64,000 nt of DNA from Actibacterium pelagium (GTDB lineage Bacteria > Pseudomonadota > Alphaproteobacteria > Rhodobacterales > Rhodobacteraceae): positions 622,501-686,500 of the forward strand of contig NZ_NSBU01000007.1 in assembly GCF_002285415.1 (NCBI RefSeq), in the 5' to 3' direction. The notes below the pieces were generated by a model. The model saw nothing but the letters and a program-made list of their open reading frames with translations. It was not told the origin of the DNA and did not search any database. This document shows, one piece after another, positions 15,543 through 24,108 of the stretch (position 1 is the first letter of the stretch; each line of letters starts with the position of its first letter). Position numbers and translations under genes: made by a program.

Positions 15543-16588
15543 GCGGCGTCTCCGGGTCGTTCAATGGGTCCAAGATTGCGCGCCTTGTTGAACGCGCGCA
15601 TCCGGGCCAGCACATCAACGCCAAGTTGGGCATAGATGTCCAGCAGGTCGACCAGTACCCAGTTTTCGCGGATCAGGCCGCCTTCCATTCGCCAGAAATC
15701 CAACGAGCGCAGGGTGATCTTTTGCCCCGCGGGCGCGATACCCAGCCAGCCATCTGCGCTGATGGTCTGTTTCATATTCGGCCAGCCGGTGACGGCGGCG
15801 TAATCACCATCGCCGAAGAAGTGGAACACCAGTTCGTCGTCATGGGCGCCGCGGTCGGGCATGGCCGACAGGAACGGGATTTGGTGCCAGTTTCGGAAGC
15901 CTGACGCGCCGCGGGCGGTGCCGATCCCGGCGGGGCCATACCAGTTGAAGCGCGGGTGCCAGAACTTTTCCATCTCCATCACCTCGGGGCCGCCCTGGGC
16001 GGGGTGGCGGATCAGATGGGCCAGCATGTCGACGATGTGCTGGCACGAGGCTGTTGCCCGGGCCTTGTCCCACGGGCCGGGGACAAACCCGTCCTGTGAC
16101 GATGGCCCCGGGACAAACATCTCGCGCCCAAGCGATGGCACCATCGGCCAGGCACCGGCTTGCATCATCAGTTCGGGGATGTCCCAGATTGCCTGCATTT
16201 CGACGATCTGGTTGTTTTCGATGCGATAGAACTCGTGAAAGCGCATGTGGGCGATGTGACCGGTTGGCGGGATGTCCAGCCACGGGGCGAGGAACGTGCC
16301 CACATAGTGACCGCCACAGCCGACCCATTGGTCGCCCTTGTCGGTTTCCCCGGCCATGACGATCCAATCTCGACGCTCCAGATCGAGGAGGGCGGCAAGA
16401 AGCGGGGCATAGGCGCTGTCGTAAAGCGCTTTGGGTCCTTGCAGATCGCCAATGGGATGGGAGAGATGGATCACCCCATCCGAGGCAAATACCCGGTCCA
16501 GGGCGGCCCGCACGGGTGCTTCAGTAAAATCCCGCATGACCGCCCGAAGCGGCGAGATGAGGGCCTTGTTGCTGCTGTGTTGATCCAT
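15539..16588 (-). CDS. SnoaL/NTF2-like protein B (duplicated fold)
   Basis: 349 residues with two NTF2-like units. The first carries DIPPTGHIAHMRFHEFYRI and IVEMQAIWDIPELMMQAG. The second carries IAPAGQKITLRSLDFWR and ENWVLVDLLDIYAQLGVDVL. The pattern P-x-G-x(5)-R-x-x-(D/E)-(F/I)-(W/Y)-R, then E-N-W-V, is the core of SnoaL-like polyketide-cyclase proteins, in which Asp/His residues catalyse ring or proton-transfer chemistry. It lies between the HisD-like gene and the SDR, overlapping the latter by 4 bp. The exact reaction is unknown. Confidence 0.78.
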   Translation of the reverse strand: MDQHSSNKALISPLRAVMRDFTEAPVRAALDRVFASDGVIHLSHPIGDLQGPKALYDSAYAPLLAALLDLERRDWIVMAGETDKGDQWVGCGGHYVGTFLAPWLDIPPTGHIAHMRFHEFYRIENNQIVEMQAIWDIPELMMQAGAWPMVPSLGREMFVPGPSSQDGFVPGPWDKARATASCQHIVDMLAHLIRHPAQGGPEVMEMEKFWHPRFNWYGPAGIGTARGASGFRNWHQIPFLSAMPDRGAHDDELVFHFFGDGDYAAVTGWPNMKQTISADGWLGIAPAGQKITLRSLDFWRMEGGLIRENWVLVDLLDIYAQLGVDVLARMRAFNKARNLGPIERPGDAA

Positions 16589-16646
16589 CTTCCGTTAGTC
16601 CAAATTTCCAAGGAAAGGCGGGGGGGGGTGGCCCCGCGTCCCCGGC

Positions 16647-17975
16647 TTACTCTGCCGCTTCCCGATATGGCGCGCCTTCGCCATAGGGCACGTTGATCCC
16701 GCCATAGCGGCGGACGCGGATGTTGCACTGTTCGGCATGGCCGACGAAGCCTTCGAGCATGCACAGGCGCGACCCGTATTCGCCGATCAGCGTTGCGGCT
16801 TCATCGGTCGTGACCTTCTGATAGCTGTGCGTTTTCAGGAACTTACCGACCCAAAGACCACCGGTGTAGCGGCCTGCTTTCTTGGTGGGCAGCGTGTGGT
16901 TGGTGCCAATCACCTTGTCGCCATTGGCCACGTTGGTACGGGGGCCAAGGAACAGCGCGCCATAGCAGGTCATGTTTTCAAGGAACCAGTCGTCGCGGTC
17001 GGTCATGACTTGAACGTGTTCAGAGGCGATATCGTCGGCGACCTGCAGCATCTCGTCATAGGTGTCGCAAAGAATGACCTCTCCGTATTCTTCCCAAGAC
17101 ACGCTTGCGGTGTTCGCGGTTGGCAGGATGCCAAGGATGCGGTCGATCTCTGACAAGGTAGCTTCGGCAAGGGCGCGGCTGTTGGTCAGCAGAACAGCCG
17201 GAGAGTTATAGCCGTGCTCTGCCTGACCCAGAAGGTCGGTGGCGCACAGCTCGGCATCGACGGTGTCGTCCGCGATGACCATGGTCTCGGTCGGGCCTGC
17301 GAAAAGGTCGATACCGACGCGGCCAAAGAGCTGACGCTTGGCTTCGGCGACGAAGGCGTTGCCGGGGCCGACAAGCAGGTGCACGGGGTCGATGGTCTCG
17401 GTCCCGATGGCCATGGCACCGACGGCTTGGATGCCGCCCAGCACATAGATCTCATCCGCGCCCCCCAGATGCATGGCGGCGATCACGGCAGGGTTCGGCT
17501 CGCCGTTGAAGGGGGGCGTGCAGGCGACGATGCGGGGCACGCCTGCGACCTTGGCCGTGGCGACCGACATGTGGGCCGAGGCCACCATGGGGAACTTGCC
17601 GCCCGGGACATAGCAGCCGACCGACTGCACGGGGATGTTCTTGTGGCCAAGGATGACGCCGGGCATGGTCTCTACCTCGATATCCAGCATCGAGTCCCGT
17701 TGGGCCTGTGCGAAGTTGGTCACCTGTTCCTGTGCGAACTTGATGTCGGCCATCTCGCGCGGGCTGACCTTGGCGATGATGGCCTGAATTTCTTCCTCGG
17801 ACAGGCGATAGGTTTCGCGGTCGTAGTTGTCGAATTTCACTGCCAGTTCATGCACGGCCGCGTCGCCGCGCGTTTCGATGTCTTTCAAGGTGGCTTCGAC
17901 CACTGCTGCGGTCTTTGCGTCGTCCTCGGCGCGATCAGCTTCGGGTTTTCCGCGTTTGAGATATTCAATCGCCAT
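16647..17975 (-). CDS. HisD-family dehydrogenase, similar to sulfopropanediol 3-dehydrogenase (HpsN)
   Basis: 442 residues, full-length histidinol-dehydrogenase fold. All four zinc-ligand regions are present: Gln and His in [12 protein letters not shown], Asp in [10 protein letters not shown] and His in EGFVGHAEQ. The catalytic Glu-His pair appears in ASEHVQVM. Starting with MAIEYLK and ending with a GHA-x-x-x-x-x-R-x-x-(R/K)-Y tail, it resembles HpsN, which oxidises 2,3-dihydroxypropane-1-sulfonate to sulfolactate, more than biosynthetic HisD. No histidine genes are nearby. Four-electron oxidation of a primary alcohol to an acid is the likely chemistry; the true substrate is open. Confidence 0.85.
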   Translation of the reverse strand: MAIEYLKRGKPEADRAEDDAKTAAVVEATLKDIETRGDAAVHELAVKFDNYDRETYRLSEEEIQAIIAKVSPREMADIKFAQEQVTNFAQAQRDSMLDIEVETMPGVILGHKNIPVQSVGCYVPGGKFPMVASAHMSVATAKVAGVPRIVACTPPFNGEPNPAVIAAMHLGGADEIYVLGGIQAVGAMAIGTETIDPVHLLVGPGNAFVAEAKRQLFGRVGIDLFAGPTETMVIADDTVDAELCATDLLGQAEHGYNSPAVLLTNSRALAEATLSEIDRILGILPTANTASVSWEEYGEVILCDTYDEMLQVADDIASEHVQVMTDRDDWFLENMTCYGALFLGPRTNVANGDKVIGTNHTLPTKKAGRYTGGLWVGKFLKTHSYQKVTTDEAATLIGEYGSRLCMLEGFVGHAEQCNIRVRRYGGINVPYGEGAPYREAAE

Positions 17976-17980
17976 AGTCT

Positions 17981-18517
17981 TTATCCTTGTGTGTCGGGGC
18001 GCGGCGCTTGTCGTTCGCCGCGGTCAAATGCTTCCCAGCCTTCACCCTGAAAAAGGTCCACGCCCAGTTGCGCGGCCACATGGGCGAAATCGACGTTCAC
18101 CCAGTTGTCGACGATCTTGCCGTCGACGACTTTCCAGAAGTCCATGTAGCGGATTTCGACCCGCTTGCCGGTGGGCGCGATGCCCAGAAATTCGCCTGAA
18201 TGCGTGGCCTCTTGCCGTCCAAAGGCAGCAGCCCATTCGCCCATGTAAAGGCGGGCCTCGTCGATGCAGGTTTTGTCACTGAACGCGGCCTGAAACGGGC
18301 GCTGCCAGTTGTCCTGAAACTCTTGCAGGCCGGTCTTGGTGCCGCAGCCCTGATTGCCCATCCAGCGGAAGCCCTGGGCGAAGAACTCTCCGATGTCGTC
18401 GATGCGGTGGTCGTTGAGACCATCCACCATCGTTTCGATCACGCGGCGCGTTTCTTCGGTTTTGGTCATGTCGGTGTCGCGCGTCAGCACGGCTTGTTCG
18501 GGACGAGAGCCTTTCAT
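17981..18517 (-). CDS. SnoaL/NTF2-like protein C (single domain)
   Basis: 178 residues, one SnoaL-type domain. The core [20 protein letters not shown] followed by [19 protein letters not shown] is closely related to the C-terminal halves of proteins B and [16 protein letters not shown] marks the first strand of the substrate cavity. GGAG lies 8 nt upstream of the ATG. It is separated by 5 bp from the HisD-like gene, so the two are probably co-translated. A structured 124-bp gap precedes it. Confidence 0.82.
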   Translation of the reverse strand: MKGSRPEQAVLTRDTDMTKTEETRRVIETMVDGLNDHRIDDIGEFFAQGFRWMGNQGCGTKTGLQEFQDNWQRPFQAAFSDKTCIDEARLYMGEWAAAFGRQEATHSGEFLGIAPTGKRVEIRYMDFWKVVDGKIVDNWVNVDFAHVAAQLGVDLFQGEGWEAFDRGERQAPRPDTQG

Positions 18518-18531
18518 GGCGTGTCTCCTGT

Positions 18532-18595
18532 CAGAATGCGTTGGGGTGTAAAAGGGGTGGCGAGCACCCCCGTCAGGAAATCCCTTGGCATTCTG
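18532..18595 (-). other. Nested stem-loop between permease and SnoaL-C genes
   Basis: CAGAATGC (18532-18539) can pair with GCATTCTG (18588-18595). Inside lies a second hairpin, GGGGTG (18554-18559) with CACCCC (18565-18570). The arrangement would fold in the minus-strand message just ahead of the SnoaL-C ribosome site and could be a processing or attenuation point between transport and enzyme genes. Confidence 0.5.
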
Positions 18596-18641
18596 TTAAG
18601 CGCCGGGTGGCGGGACAGGGCGTTATGGCGGGCAGAGCGGC

Positions 18642-19523
18642 TCATCCTTTGACGGCACCTGCGGTCAGGCCCGAGACGATCTGGCGCTGGAAGAACAGGA
18701 CCATGACAAACAGCGGGGCCGTGGCCGAGACAACGGCGGCGACCGCGAACATCACGTTACCCTCGGTCTGGGTGGTGCCCATGAAAGCTGCGATGGCCGG
18801 GATCATGGTGCGGTTGCCCTCGTTCAGGATCATCGAGGTCACGGCGAAGTCGTTATAGGCCAGAAGGAAGCTGAACAGGCCGGTGGTGATGACGCCCGGC
18901 CACATCACCGGAATGATCACGCGACGGAAGGCCTGAAACTGGGTGCAGCCGTCGACCTTGGCGCTTTCGTCCAGCTCTTTCGGGATCGATTCAAAGAAGG
19001 AATGCAGCATCCAAAGGGTGAAGGGCTGGTTGATGGCCACCAGAACGATGATCGCGGTCGGCAGGAAGCCCCAGACGTTCCAGTCGAAGAACACCGGCAG
19101 GTAGCCCGACACAAGCGTGATCGGCGGGATGGCGCGGAAGATCAGCGCGGTGATCAGCAGCCAGAACACGTATTTGAAGCCAGAGCGCGACAGGGCATAG
19201 CCGCCAAGTGTCCCGATGGTCAGCGAGGTGCAGACCACGAAGATACAGACGAAAGTGGTGTTGATCACATTGCGCCAGAAGTCTTCCTGTACCCATGCGC
19301 CGTCATAACCGGCCCCGGTGAAGGTCGACCCGTGGGTGCGTTCGGTATTGGCGCCGGTGATGGCGTTGGTCCAGTCGGCGATCGAGAAGAAATCAAGCTC
19401 GACCTTGAAGCTGCCCCAGAGCGTCCAGAGGAAAGGGAAGGCGGCCATAAGCAACCAGATGGTTACAAAGGCCCACAGGGCGATCTTAAGCGGAAGCGGT
19501 TTGCGGGTTGCGGCACTCGACAT
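18642..19523 (-). CDS. Carbohydrate-type ABC transporter permease (MalG-like)
   Basis: 293 residues with six predicted membrane helices and the MalG-family EAA loop near the C-terminus (ELDESAKVDGCTQFQAFRRVIIPVMWP, of which the E-x-A-x-x-D-G core is diagnostic). It is the second inner-membrane subunit of the importer. It follows the first permease by 3 bp. Confidence 0.9.
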   Translation of the reverse strand: MSSAATRKPLPLKIALWAFVTIWLLMAAFPFLWTLWGSFKVELDFFSIADWTNAITGANTERTHGSTFTGAGYDGAWVQEDFWRNVINTTFVCIFVVCTSLTIGTLGGYALSRSGFKYVFWLLITALIFRAIPPITLVSGYLPVFFDWNVWGFLPTAIIVLVAINQPFTLWMLHSFFESIPKELDESAKVDGCTQFQAFRRVIIPVMWPGVITTGLFSFLLAYNDFAVTSMILNEGNRTMIPAIAAFMGTTQTEGNVMFAVAAVVSATAPLFVMVLFFQRQIVSGLTAGAVKG

Positions 19524-19526
19524 GGG

Positions 19527-20552
19527 TTAGGTCCGTCCTTTGAATTCGCGCCAGGTGCGCACAAGCACCGGCGATAGAAGAATGGCCACACCGACGACGG
19601 TCAAAACCGAGGTTGTGGCGGCTGCCGACAATTGCTGGGTCTCACCGCCAAGGTCGTTGAAGATGATCCAGCTAAGCGAGGTCGCGTGGGCCGAGGCGCT
19701 GAAGCCGACGATCGGTTCAAAGACGCGGAAGTTGTCCATCAGTTGAATAAGCGCCACGAAGGTCACCAACGGCATGAGGTGCGGAATGGTGACATAGCGG
19801 ATCTGTTGCCAGCGCGTTGCGCCGTCGATCTGAGCGGCCTCAAGTGTATCCTTCGGTACGGTCTGAAGACCGGCGTAAAACACCACGAAGGCAAAGGGGG
19901 CAGACGACCAGATCCCGTAGACGATTAGCGAGGTCCACATCAGGGGCGATGAGGCTTTCAGCGACAGGTCCGGGTCATTGGTCAGATATTGAAGAAAGTT
20001 CCCGATCACCCCGCGGCTGTCGATCATCCAGAACAGGATCAGAGAGCCGACAAGGGGTGTCACGATCATCGGAAGCAGCGAGAAGAAGATCACGACGCCT
20101 TTCAGCTTGCGGTGCAGCGCGTTCACCGAGATCGCGATCGCAAAGCCAAGGGCGATCAGCAGCGGTGTACAGACGAATGTGTAGGTCAGTGTGAACGACA
20201 GCGCGCGATAGAAGGGCAGGTTGAAGAGCGTTCCGAAGAATTCGCCCAGACCGTCGGCATTGCGCCATGCTTCGCCAACCTCGGTCACGGCCAGATGCCC
20301 ACGATCCAGATACACATCGAACCCGACAAAGCGACCCATCGGTTCGGCCTCTCGCAGGGCTGCGGTGGCCTCTTGGTCGATGGTGGTCTCTTTCTTGCAG
20401 CCGAAGGGGCCGCAGTTCTCGACCTCGATCAGCACGGCTTCGTGCGGGGCAAAGAACGACTGGGTCACGATCGAAACCAGCGGAGCCGCGATGAAAACCA
20501 GCATGGCCAGCCCTGTGGGCAGGAAAAACCAGAAGAAGGTGCGATGTTTCAT
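19527..20552 (-). CDS. Carbohydrate-type ABC transporter permease (MalF-like)
   Basis: 341 residues. It has an N-terminal helix (TFFWFFLPTGLAMLVFIAAP), then a periplasmic loop of about 70 residues, and then the MalF core with EAA motif LEAAQIDGATRWQQIRYVTI. It pairs with the downstream MalG-like subunit. The loop includes two cysteines (ENCGPFGCKKE) that could form a periplasmic disulfide. Confidence 0.9.
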   Translation of the reverse strand: MKHRTFFWFFLPTGLAMLVFIAAPLVSIVTQSFFAPHEAVLIEVENCGPFGCKKETTIDQEATAALREAEPMGRFVGFDVYLDRGHLAVTEVGEAWRNADGLGEFFGTLFNLPFYRALSFTLTYTFVCTPLLIALGFAIAISVNALHRKLKGVVIFFSLLPMIVTPLVGSLILFWMIDSRGVIGNFLQYLTNDPDLSLKASSPLMWTSLIVYGIWSSAPFAFVVFYAGLQTVPKDTLEAAQIDGATRWQQIRYVTIPHLMPLVTFVALIQLMDNFRVFEPIVGFSASAHATSLSWIIFNDLGGETQQLSAAATTSVLTVVGVAILLSPVLVRTWREFKGRT

Positions 20553-20578
20553 GGCTGCTCCAGAAATTCAGAGAGGGT

Positions 20579-20602
20579 GAGAGGGGCGATATCGCCCCTC
20601 TC
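20579..20602 (-). other. Perfect 24-bp palindrome between binding-protein and permease genes
   Basis: GAGAGGGGCGAT followed by its exact reverse complement spans 20579-20602. In RNA it forms a 10-bp stem with a 4-nt loop directly after the substrate-binding-protein gene. There is no T-run. It is probably a 3'-end stabiliser of the binding-protein message. Confidence 0.65.
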
Positions 20603-20615
20603 GGGAGGAGAGTTC

Positions 20616-21839
20616 TTAGAGGAACCCTTTTTCCTTGGCGGCAGCGGTATAGGCTGCTTCGACGTCTTTCAGGGCCTGCTCGGCGCTTTCTTTACCCTGC
20701 ATGAAGTCGGCCAGTTCGTTGCTGAGTGCAGTGTGCATCAGGCCCATGTACGGCAGCATCGGGTAGGGGACCGAACCCGCTTGTGCGGCGGCAAAGACGC
20801 CCTCGGCGGCCGGTGTCGGCTCGTAGCCGTCGATCAGCCAGACGGCCTGGGTTGCGATCTCGTCGCTTTCCAGAATGGCCGGGCGAATGGCGTGGGTCAT
20901 CGCGACAAAGGTGGCTTCGGCCTCTTCGTCGCTGATGTTTTTGGCAACGGTCCAGCCGTCCCACCACAGGGTGGTTGCCGGAACAGAGCCGCCGCCCACG
21001 GTCATTGGACCCGCGATGGCAAAGCCGTCAACGACCTCTTGCGGGACACCGTCGACGGTGACCAGGGTTGCGGCGCGGCTGCCCCACATGTTCATCAGGG
21101 CGACGTTGCCCGCGCGGAACTCAGCGTTGGTAGCGTTGGAGTCGTGGGTCAAATAGTCGGGGTTCATGTATTCCGACAGCGCCTTCATCATTTCCAGCGC
21201 CTTGACGCCAGCTTCGCTGTTCACGTTCGGCTGTGCTGTGCCGGCTTTGAAGTGCTCGCCGCCATAGCCGATGAACATGTTGTTGAATTCCTGCGCGATG
21301 TTCCAGTTCGCGGCATAGGCGCCACCAACCGGGTTGGGCAGGATGCCTTGGTCGCGGATCATCTTGGCCGCGGCCAGCATGTCTTCATAGGTTTTGGGGG
21401 GCTCGACGCCGATCTGATCAAGGATGTCCTTGCGGTACACCAGGTGCTGGGCGTTGGCCATGAAGGCGACCGCCATAACCTTGCCGTTGATGGTGATCAG
21501 CTGGTTCTTCTTCAGACCCTGACCGTGTTTCGCCACCAGATCATCCAGCGGGCGAATGACGTCTTCGTTCATCAGCGCCACGATGGACGAGTTCGCAATG
21601 ATGGCCGAGGTATATTCGGCCGGATCACCCTGCATACCGGGCAGGTTGATCTTCTGGTGGTCGGCGGTCAGGTTGGTGCTGACCTCTGCGCCAGAGCATT
21701 CCTGAGCGCCTGCGCCCACGGTCTGGATCGCCGGGAATTCGTTGCCAACGATGTTCACACGCGCGCTGATTTCGCACGCCATCGCGGTGCTTGCCATTAG
21801 CGACAGTCCGCCAGCAAGAGCGAGTTTCTTCATAAACAT
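20616..21839 (-). CDS. Carbohydrate-type ABC transporter substrate-binding protein (family 1)
   Basis: 407 residues. It has a signal peptide (MFMKKLALAGGLSLMASTAMA, cleaved after about residue 21) and a MalE-like fold (AVAFMANAQHLVYRKDILDQ, TLWWDGWTVAKNISDEE). The mature N-terminus contains two cysteines (Cys22 and ECSGAEV) that may form a disulfide. GGGAG lies 7 nt before the first ATG. Family 1 members bind oligo- and monosaccharides, polyols and glycerol-phosphates, so the cluster's substrate is probably sugar-like, but the ligand cannot be read from the sequence. Confidence 0.88.
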   Translation of the reverse strand: MFMKKLALAGGLSLMASTAMACEISARVNIVGNEFPAIQTVGAGAQECSGAEVSTNLTADHQKINLPGMQGDPAEYTSAIIANSSIVALMNEDVIRPLDDLVAKHGQGLKKNQLITINGKVMAVAFMANAQHLVYRKDILDQIGVEPPKTYEDMLAAAKMIRDQGILPNPVGGAYAANWNIAQEFNNMFIGYGGEHFKAGTAQPNVNSEAGVKALEMMKALSEYMNPDYLTHDSNATNAEFRAGNVALMNMWGSRAATLVTVDGVPQEVVDGFAIAGPMTVGGGSVPATTLWWDGWTVAKNISDEEAEATFVAMTHAIRPAILESDEIATQAVWLIDGYEPTPAAEGVFAAAQAGSVPYPMLPYMGLMHTALSNELADFMQGKESAEQALKDVEAAYTAAAKEKGFL

Positions 21840-21862
21840 TGATAGTTCTCCCTGTTGAGTTC

Positions 21863-21910
21863 GGGGTGCATCTTCGAAGTCTGCACCCCTTTGGCCCCCG
21901 CCAAGGCGGG
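21863..21910 (-). other. Double hairpin between ATPase and binding-protein genes
   Basis: GGGGTGCA (21863-21870) pairs with TGCACCCC (21882-21889). Directly beside it CCCGC/GCGGG (21897-21910) forms a smaller stem. They lie in the minus-strand message between the ATPase stop and the binding-protein ribosome site. Together with the palindrome at 20579-20602 they bracket the binding-protein gene. Confidence 0.55.
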
Positions 21911-21923
21911 AATGAATTTGGGG

Positions 21924-22973
21924 TCAGTCCCCCAGACGTGCCCCTGTTTGTGCGTCAAACAGGTGGCATTGTTCGGAAGGCACATGGATCGAGACCATGT
22001 CCTCGATTTCGGCGCGGTAGCTTTTGTCGGCTTTGACCGAAACCAGCGCGCCGCCGATACGAACGGTGACCATTGTCGCGTCACCCAAAAGTTCCATCGT
22101 GTAGATCGGCGCGTTGATCTGGCCGCCGCTGTCAACGACCTGCGCATCTTCAGCCCGGAAGCCCAGAGTTACGGGGCCGTCGGGGGCGCTCAGGTTTTGA
22201 ATTTCGGTGTATTCAGTGCTGAAAGTGCCGCCGGACATAACGCCCGACATCAGGTTCATCGCCGGGGATCCGATGAAGCTTGCGACGAAGTCATTGGCCG
22301 GTTTGTCGTAAATCTCTGTCGGAGAGCCGACCTGCTGGACCACGCCCTGTTTCATGACCACGACGCGATCGGCAAGGGTCATGGCCTCGATCTGGTCGTG
22401 GGTCACATAGACGGTGGTGACCGCCAGCTCATGGGACAGGTTCTTGATCTGGGCACGGGTCGATACCCGCAGCTTGGCGTCAAGGTTCGACAGCGGCTCG
22501 TCCATCAGGAAAACGTTGGGTTCGCGGACGATAGCGCGGGCGAGGGCGACACGCTGGCGTTGACCGCCGGACAGTTCGGCAGGCTTGCGGTGCAGGAATT
22601 CATCCAGTTCGACCATGGCGCTGGCGCGACGGACCTTTTCGTCATGGGTCGAAGGGTCGATGCCGCGAACACGAAGGGGAAAGCGGATGTTTTCGTAGAC
22701 GTTCAGGTTGGGGTAAAGCGCGTAGCTTTGGAACACCATCGCCACGTCGCGGTCTTTGGGTTCCAGATCATTGACGCGCTGGCCGTCGACCAGAATGTCG
22801 CCTTCGGTCGCGTCTTCTAGCCCTGCGATCATCCGCATTGTGGTGGTCTTGCCGCAGCCCGAGGGGCCAAGCAGGACGAGAAACTCTTTATCTGCGATGG
22901 TCAGGTCGAAATTGTCGACACCGACAAATGCGCCCCAACGCTTGCTGATGTTGCGCAGCTGGATCTCTGCCAT
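21924..22973 (-). CDS. Carbohydrate-type ABC transporter ATPase (MalK/UgpC-like)
   Basis: 349 residues. The nucleotide-binding domain has Walker A GPSGCGKTT, signature LSGGQRQR and Walker B VFLMDEPLSNLD. The C-terminal third is the OB-fold regulatory domain typical of MalK/UgpC (VTLGFRAEDAQV, MELLGDATMVTVRIG). ATG at 22973 is preceded by GGGGAG. It is the promoter-proximal gene of the long minus-strand run and diverges from SnoaL-D across a 133-bp control region. Confidence 0.92.
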   Translation of the reverse strand: MAEIQLRNISKRWGAFVGVDNFDLTIADKEFLVLLGPSGCGKTTTMRMIAGLEDATEGDILVDGQRVNDLEPKDRDVAMVFQSYALYPNLNVYENIRFPLRVRGIDPSTHDEKVRRASAMVELDEFLHRKPAELSGGQRQRVALARAIVREPNVFLMDEPLSNLDAKLRVSTRAQIKNLSHELAVTTVYVTHDQIEAMTLADRVVVMKQGVVQQVGSPTEIYDKPANDFVASFIGSPAMNLMSGVMSGGTFSTEYTEIQNLSAPDGPVTLGFRAEDAQVVDSGGQINAPIYTMELLGDATMVTVRIGGALVSVKADKSYRAEIEDMVSIHVPSEQCHLFDAQTGARLGD

Positions 22974-22999
22974 ACGGACTCCCCTCCCACCGGAATCGG

Positions 23000-23019
23000 T
23001 TTTGCATACGATTGCAAAA
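23000..23019. promoter_or_regulatory. LacI-type operator 1
   Basis: TTTTGCATACGATTGCAAAA is a near-palindrome (outer seven bases of each half match, TTTTGCA/TGCAAAA) with a central CG step typical of LacI/GalR sites. It lies 27 bp upstream of the ATPase start codon. Confidence 0.7.
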
Positions 23020-23054
23020 AGGTTAGACTTAGCTGCAACATTTTGGCAAGATAA

Positions 23055-23074
23055 TTTTGCATACGCATGCAAAA
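23055..23074. promoter_or_regulatory. LacI-type operator 2
   Basis: TTTTGCATACGCATGCAAAA differs from operator 1 at only two positions and is palindromic at 9 of 10 base pairs. It lies 33 bp upstream of the SnoaL-D start codon and 55 bp from operator 1, so one repressor could control both divergent promoters. Confidence 0.72.
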
Positions 23075-23106
23075 AAGTGGTAAGTAACAGAAATAGCGGG
23101 AAAAAT

Positions 23107-24108
23107 ATGGAAGCGATTCAGGCAGCCAAAGCTGTGGTTCGGGCGCTTTATGCAGGTCTGGACGCGCCGGGCGCAGATCAGGCTGCAGTGCTGCGCCAGC
23201 ACTGTGTGGACGAACTGACTTGGCGCGGATTTCATCCGTTCAACGAAATCAGGGGGCCAGCGCGGGTCGCGGAAAAGTTTTGGGGCCCTTTGCGGGCAAG
23301 CCTGACGTCGTTGCAGCGGCGCGAGGATGTGTTTTTCGCAGGCCTCAATCAGATTGACGGGTTCAACGGTGTTTGGGTTGTGTCCATGGGCCACCTGATG
23401 GGCCTGTTCGACAAAGCTTTCGTAGGCATTCCGCCAACTGGCAAGATCGCCATGCTGCGCTATTGCGAGTTCAACCGCGTCGTGGACGGCAAGATCACCG
23501 AAACCGCGATGTATTTCGATTTGCCCCACCTGATGGAGCAGGCCGGTATCCGGGCCTTCCCGAAACAGACCGCGCAGCATCTGGTGCAACCCGGGCCAAG
23601 GACCCACGGTGGTCTTCTATTTGATGCGCAACCTGCCAGCGAAGGCGAGGCCACCTTGGCGTTGATCAACAGCATGATCACCAATTTGGGACAGTGGAAC
23701 AGCGGGTTAAGCCTAGAGGACGAATTGCGTCTGGATTGGGCTGAAGACATGCTGTGGTGGGGGCCGACAGGCATCGGGGCGACCTACACCATTCCGCGCT
23801 ATGCAAAGCAACATTCCGGCCCGTTCCGTGCCGCCTTTTCCGATCGGGAAAAGACGTCCCATATCGCCCGACTGGCCGAAGGGAACTTTGGTGGATTCTT
23901 TGGCTGGCCCAATTTCACGGCCCGACTAACCGGAGAGTTCATGGGTCATCCCGCCACCGGAAAACGAGGAGAGTTTCGGGTTATCGATATCTATCGCCGT
24001 GACGGGGACAAGCTGGCCGAGAACTGGATCTTCATCGACCTTCTGCATTTCTGGAAATCGCAGGGTGTCGACATCTTGGCGCAATTGCAGGACGGTACTC
24101 TGACATGA
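23107..24108 (+). CDS. SnoaL/NTF2-like protein D (duplicated fold)
   Basis: 333 residues, two NTF2-like units. The first has IPPTGKIAMLRYCEFNRV and DGKITETAMYFDLPHLMEQAG; the second has HPATGKRGEFRVIDIYRR and ENWIFIDLLHFWKSQGVDIL. It is clearly related to protein B, in layout and in the paired motifs. ATG 23107-23109 is the first start after the operators. It overlaps the amidohydrolase gene by 4 bp (ATGA). The product could be a dehydratase, isomerase or cyclase; nothing in the sequence settles which. Confidence 0.78.
   Translation: MEAIQAAKAVVRALYAGLDAPGADQAAVLRQHCVDELTWRGFHPFNEIRGPARVAEKFWGPLRASLTSLQRREDVFFAGLNQIDGFNGVWVVSMGHLMGLFDKAFVGIPPTGKIAMLRYCEFNRVVDGKITETAMYFDLPHLMEQAGIRAFPKQTAQHLVQPGPRTHGGLLFDAQPASEGEATLALINSMITNLGQWNSGLSLEDELRLDWAEDMLWWGPTGIGATYTIPRYAKQHSGPFRAAFSDREKTSHIARLAEGNFGGFFGWPNFTARLTGEFMGHPATGKRGEFRVIDIYRRDGDKLAENWIFIDLLHFWKSQGVDILAQLQDGTLT

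Noticed and set aside
16647-17975. Annotation as biosynthetic histidinol dehydrogenase (hisD)
   Set aside because: Catalytic residues fit, but there are no histidine genes around it, and the importer/SnoaL context and HpsN-like ends point to a catabolic paralogue.
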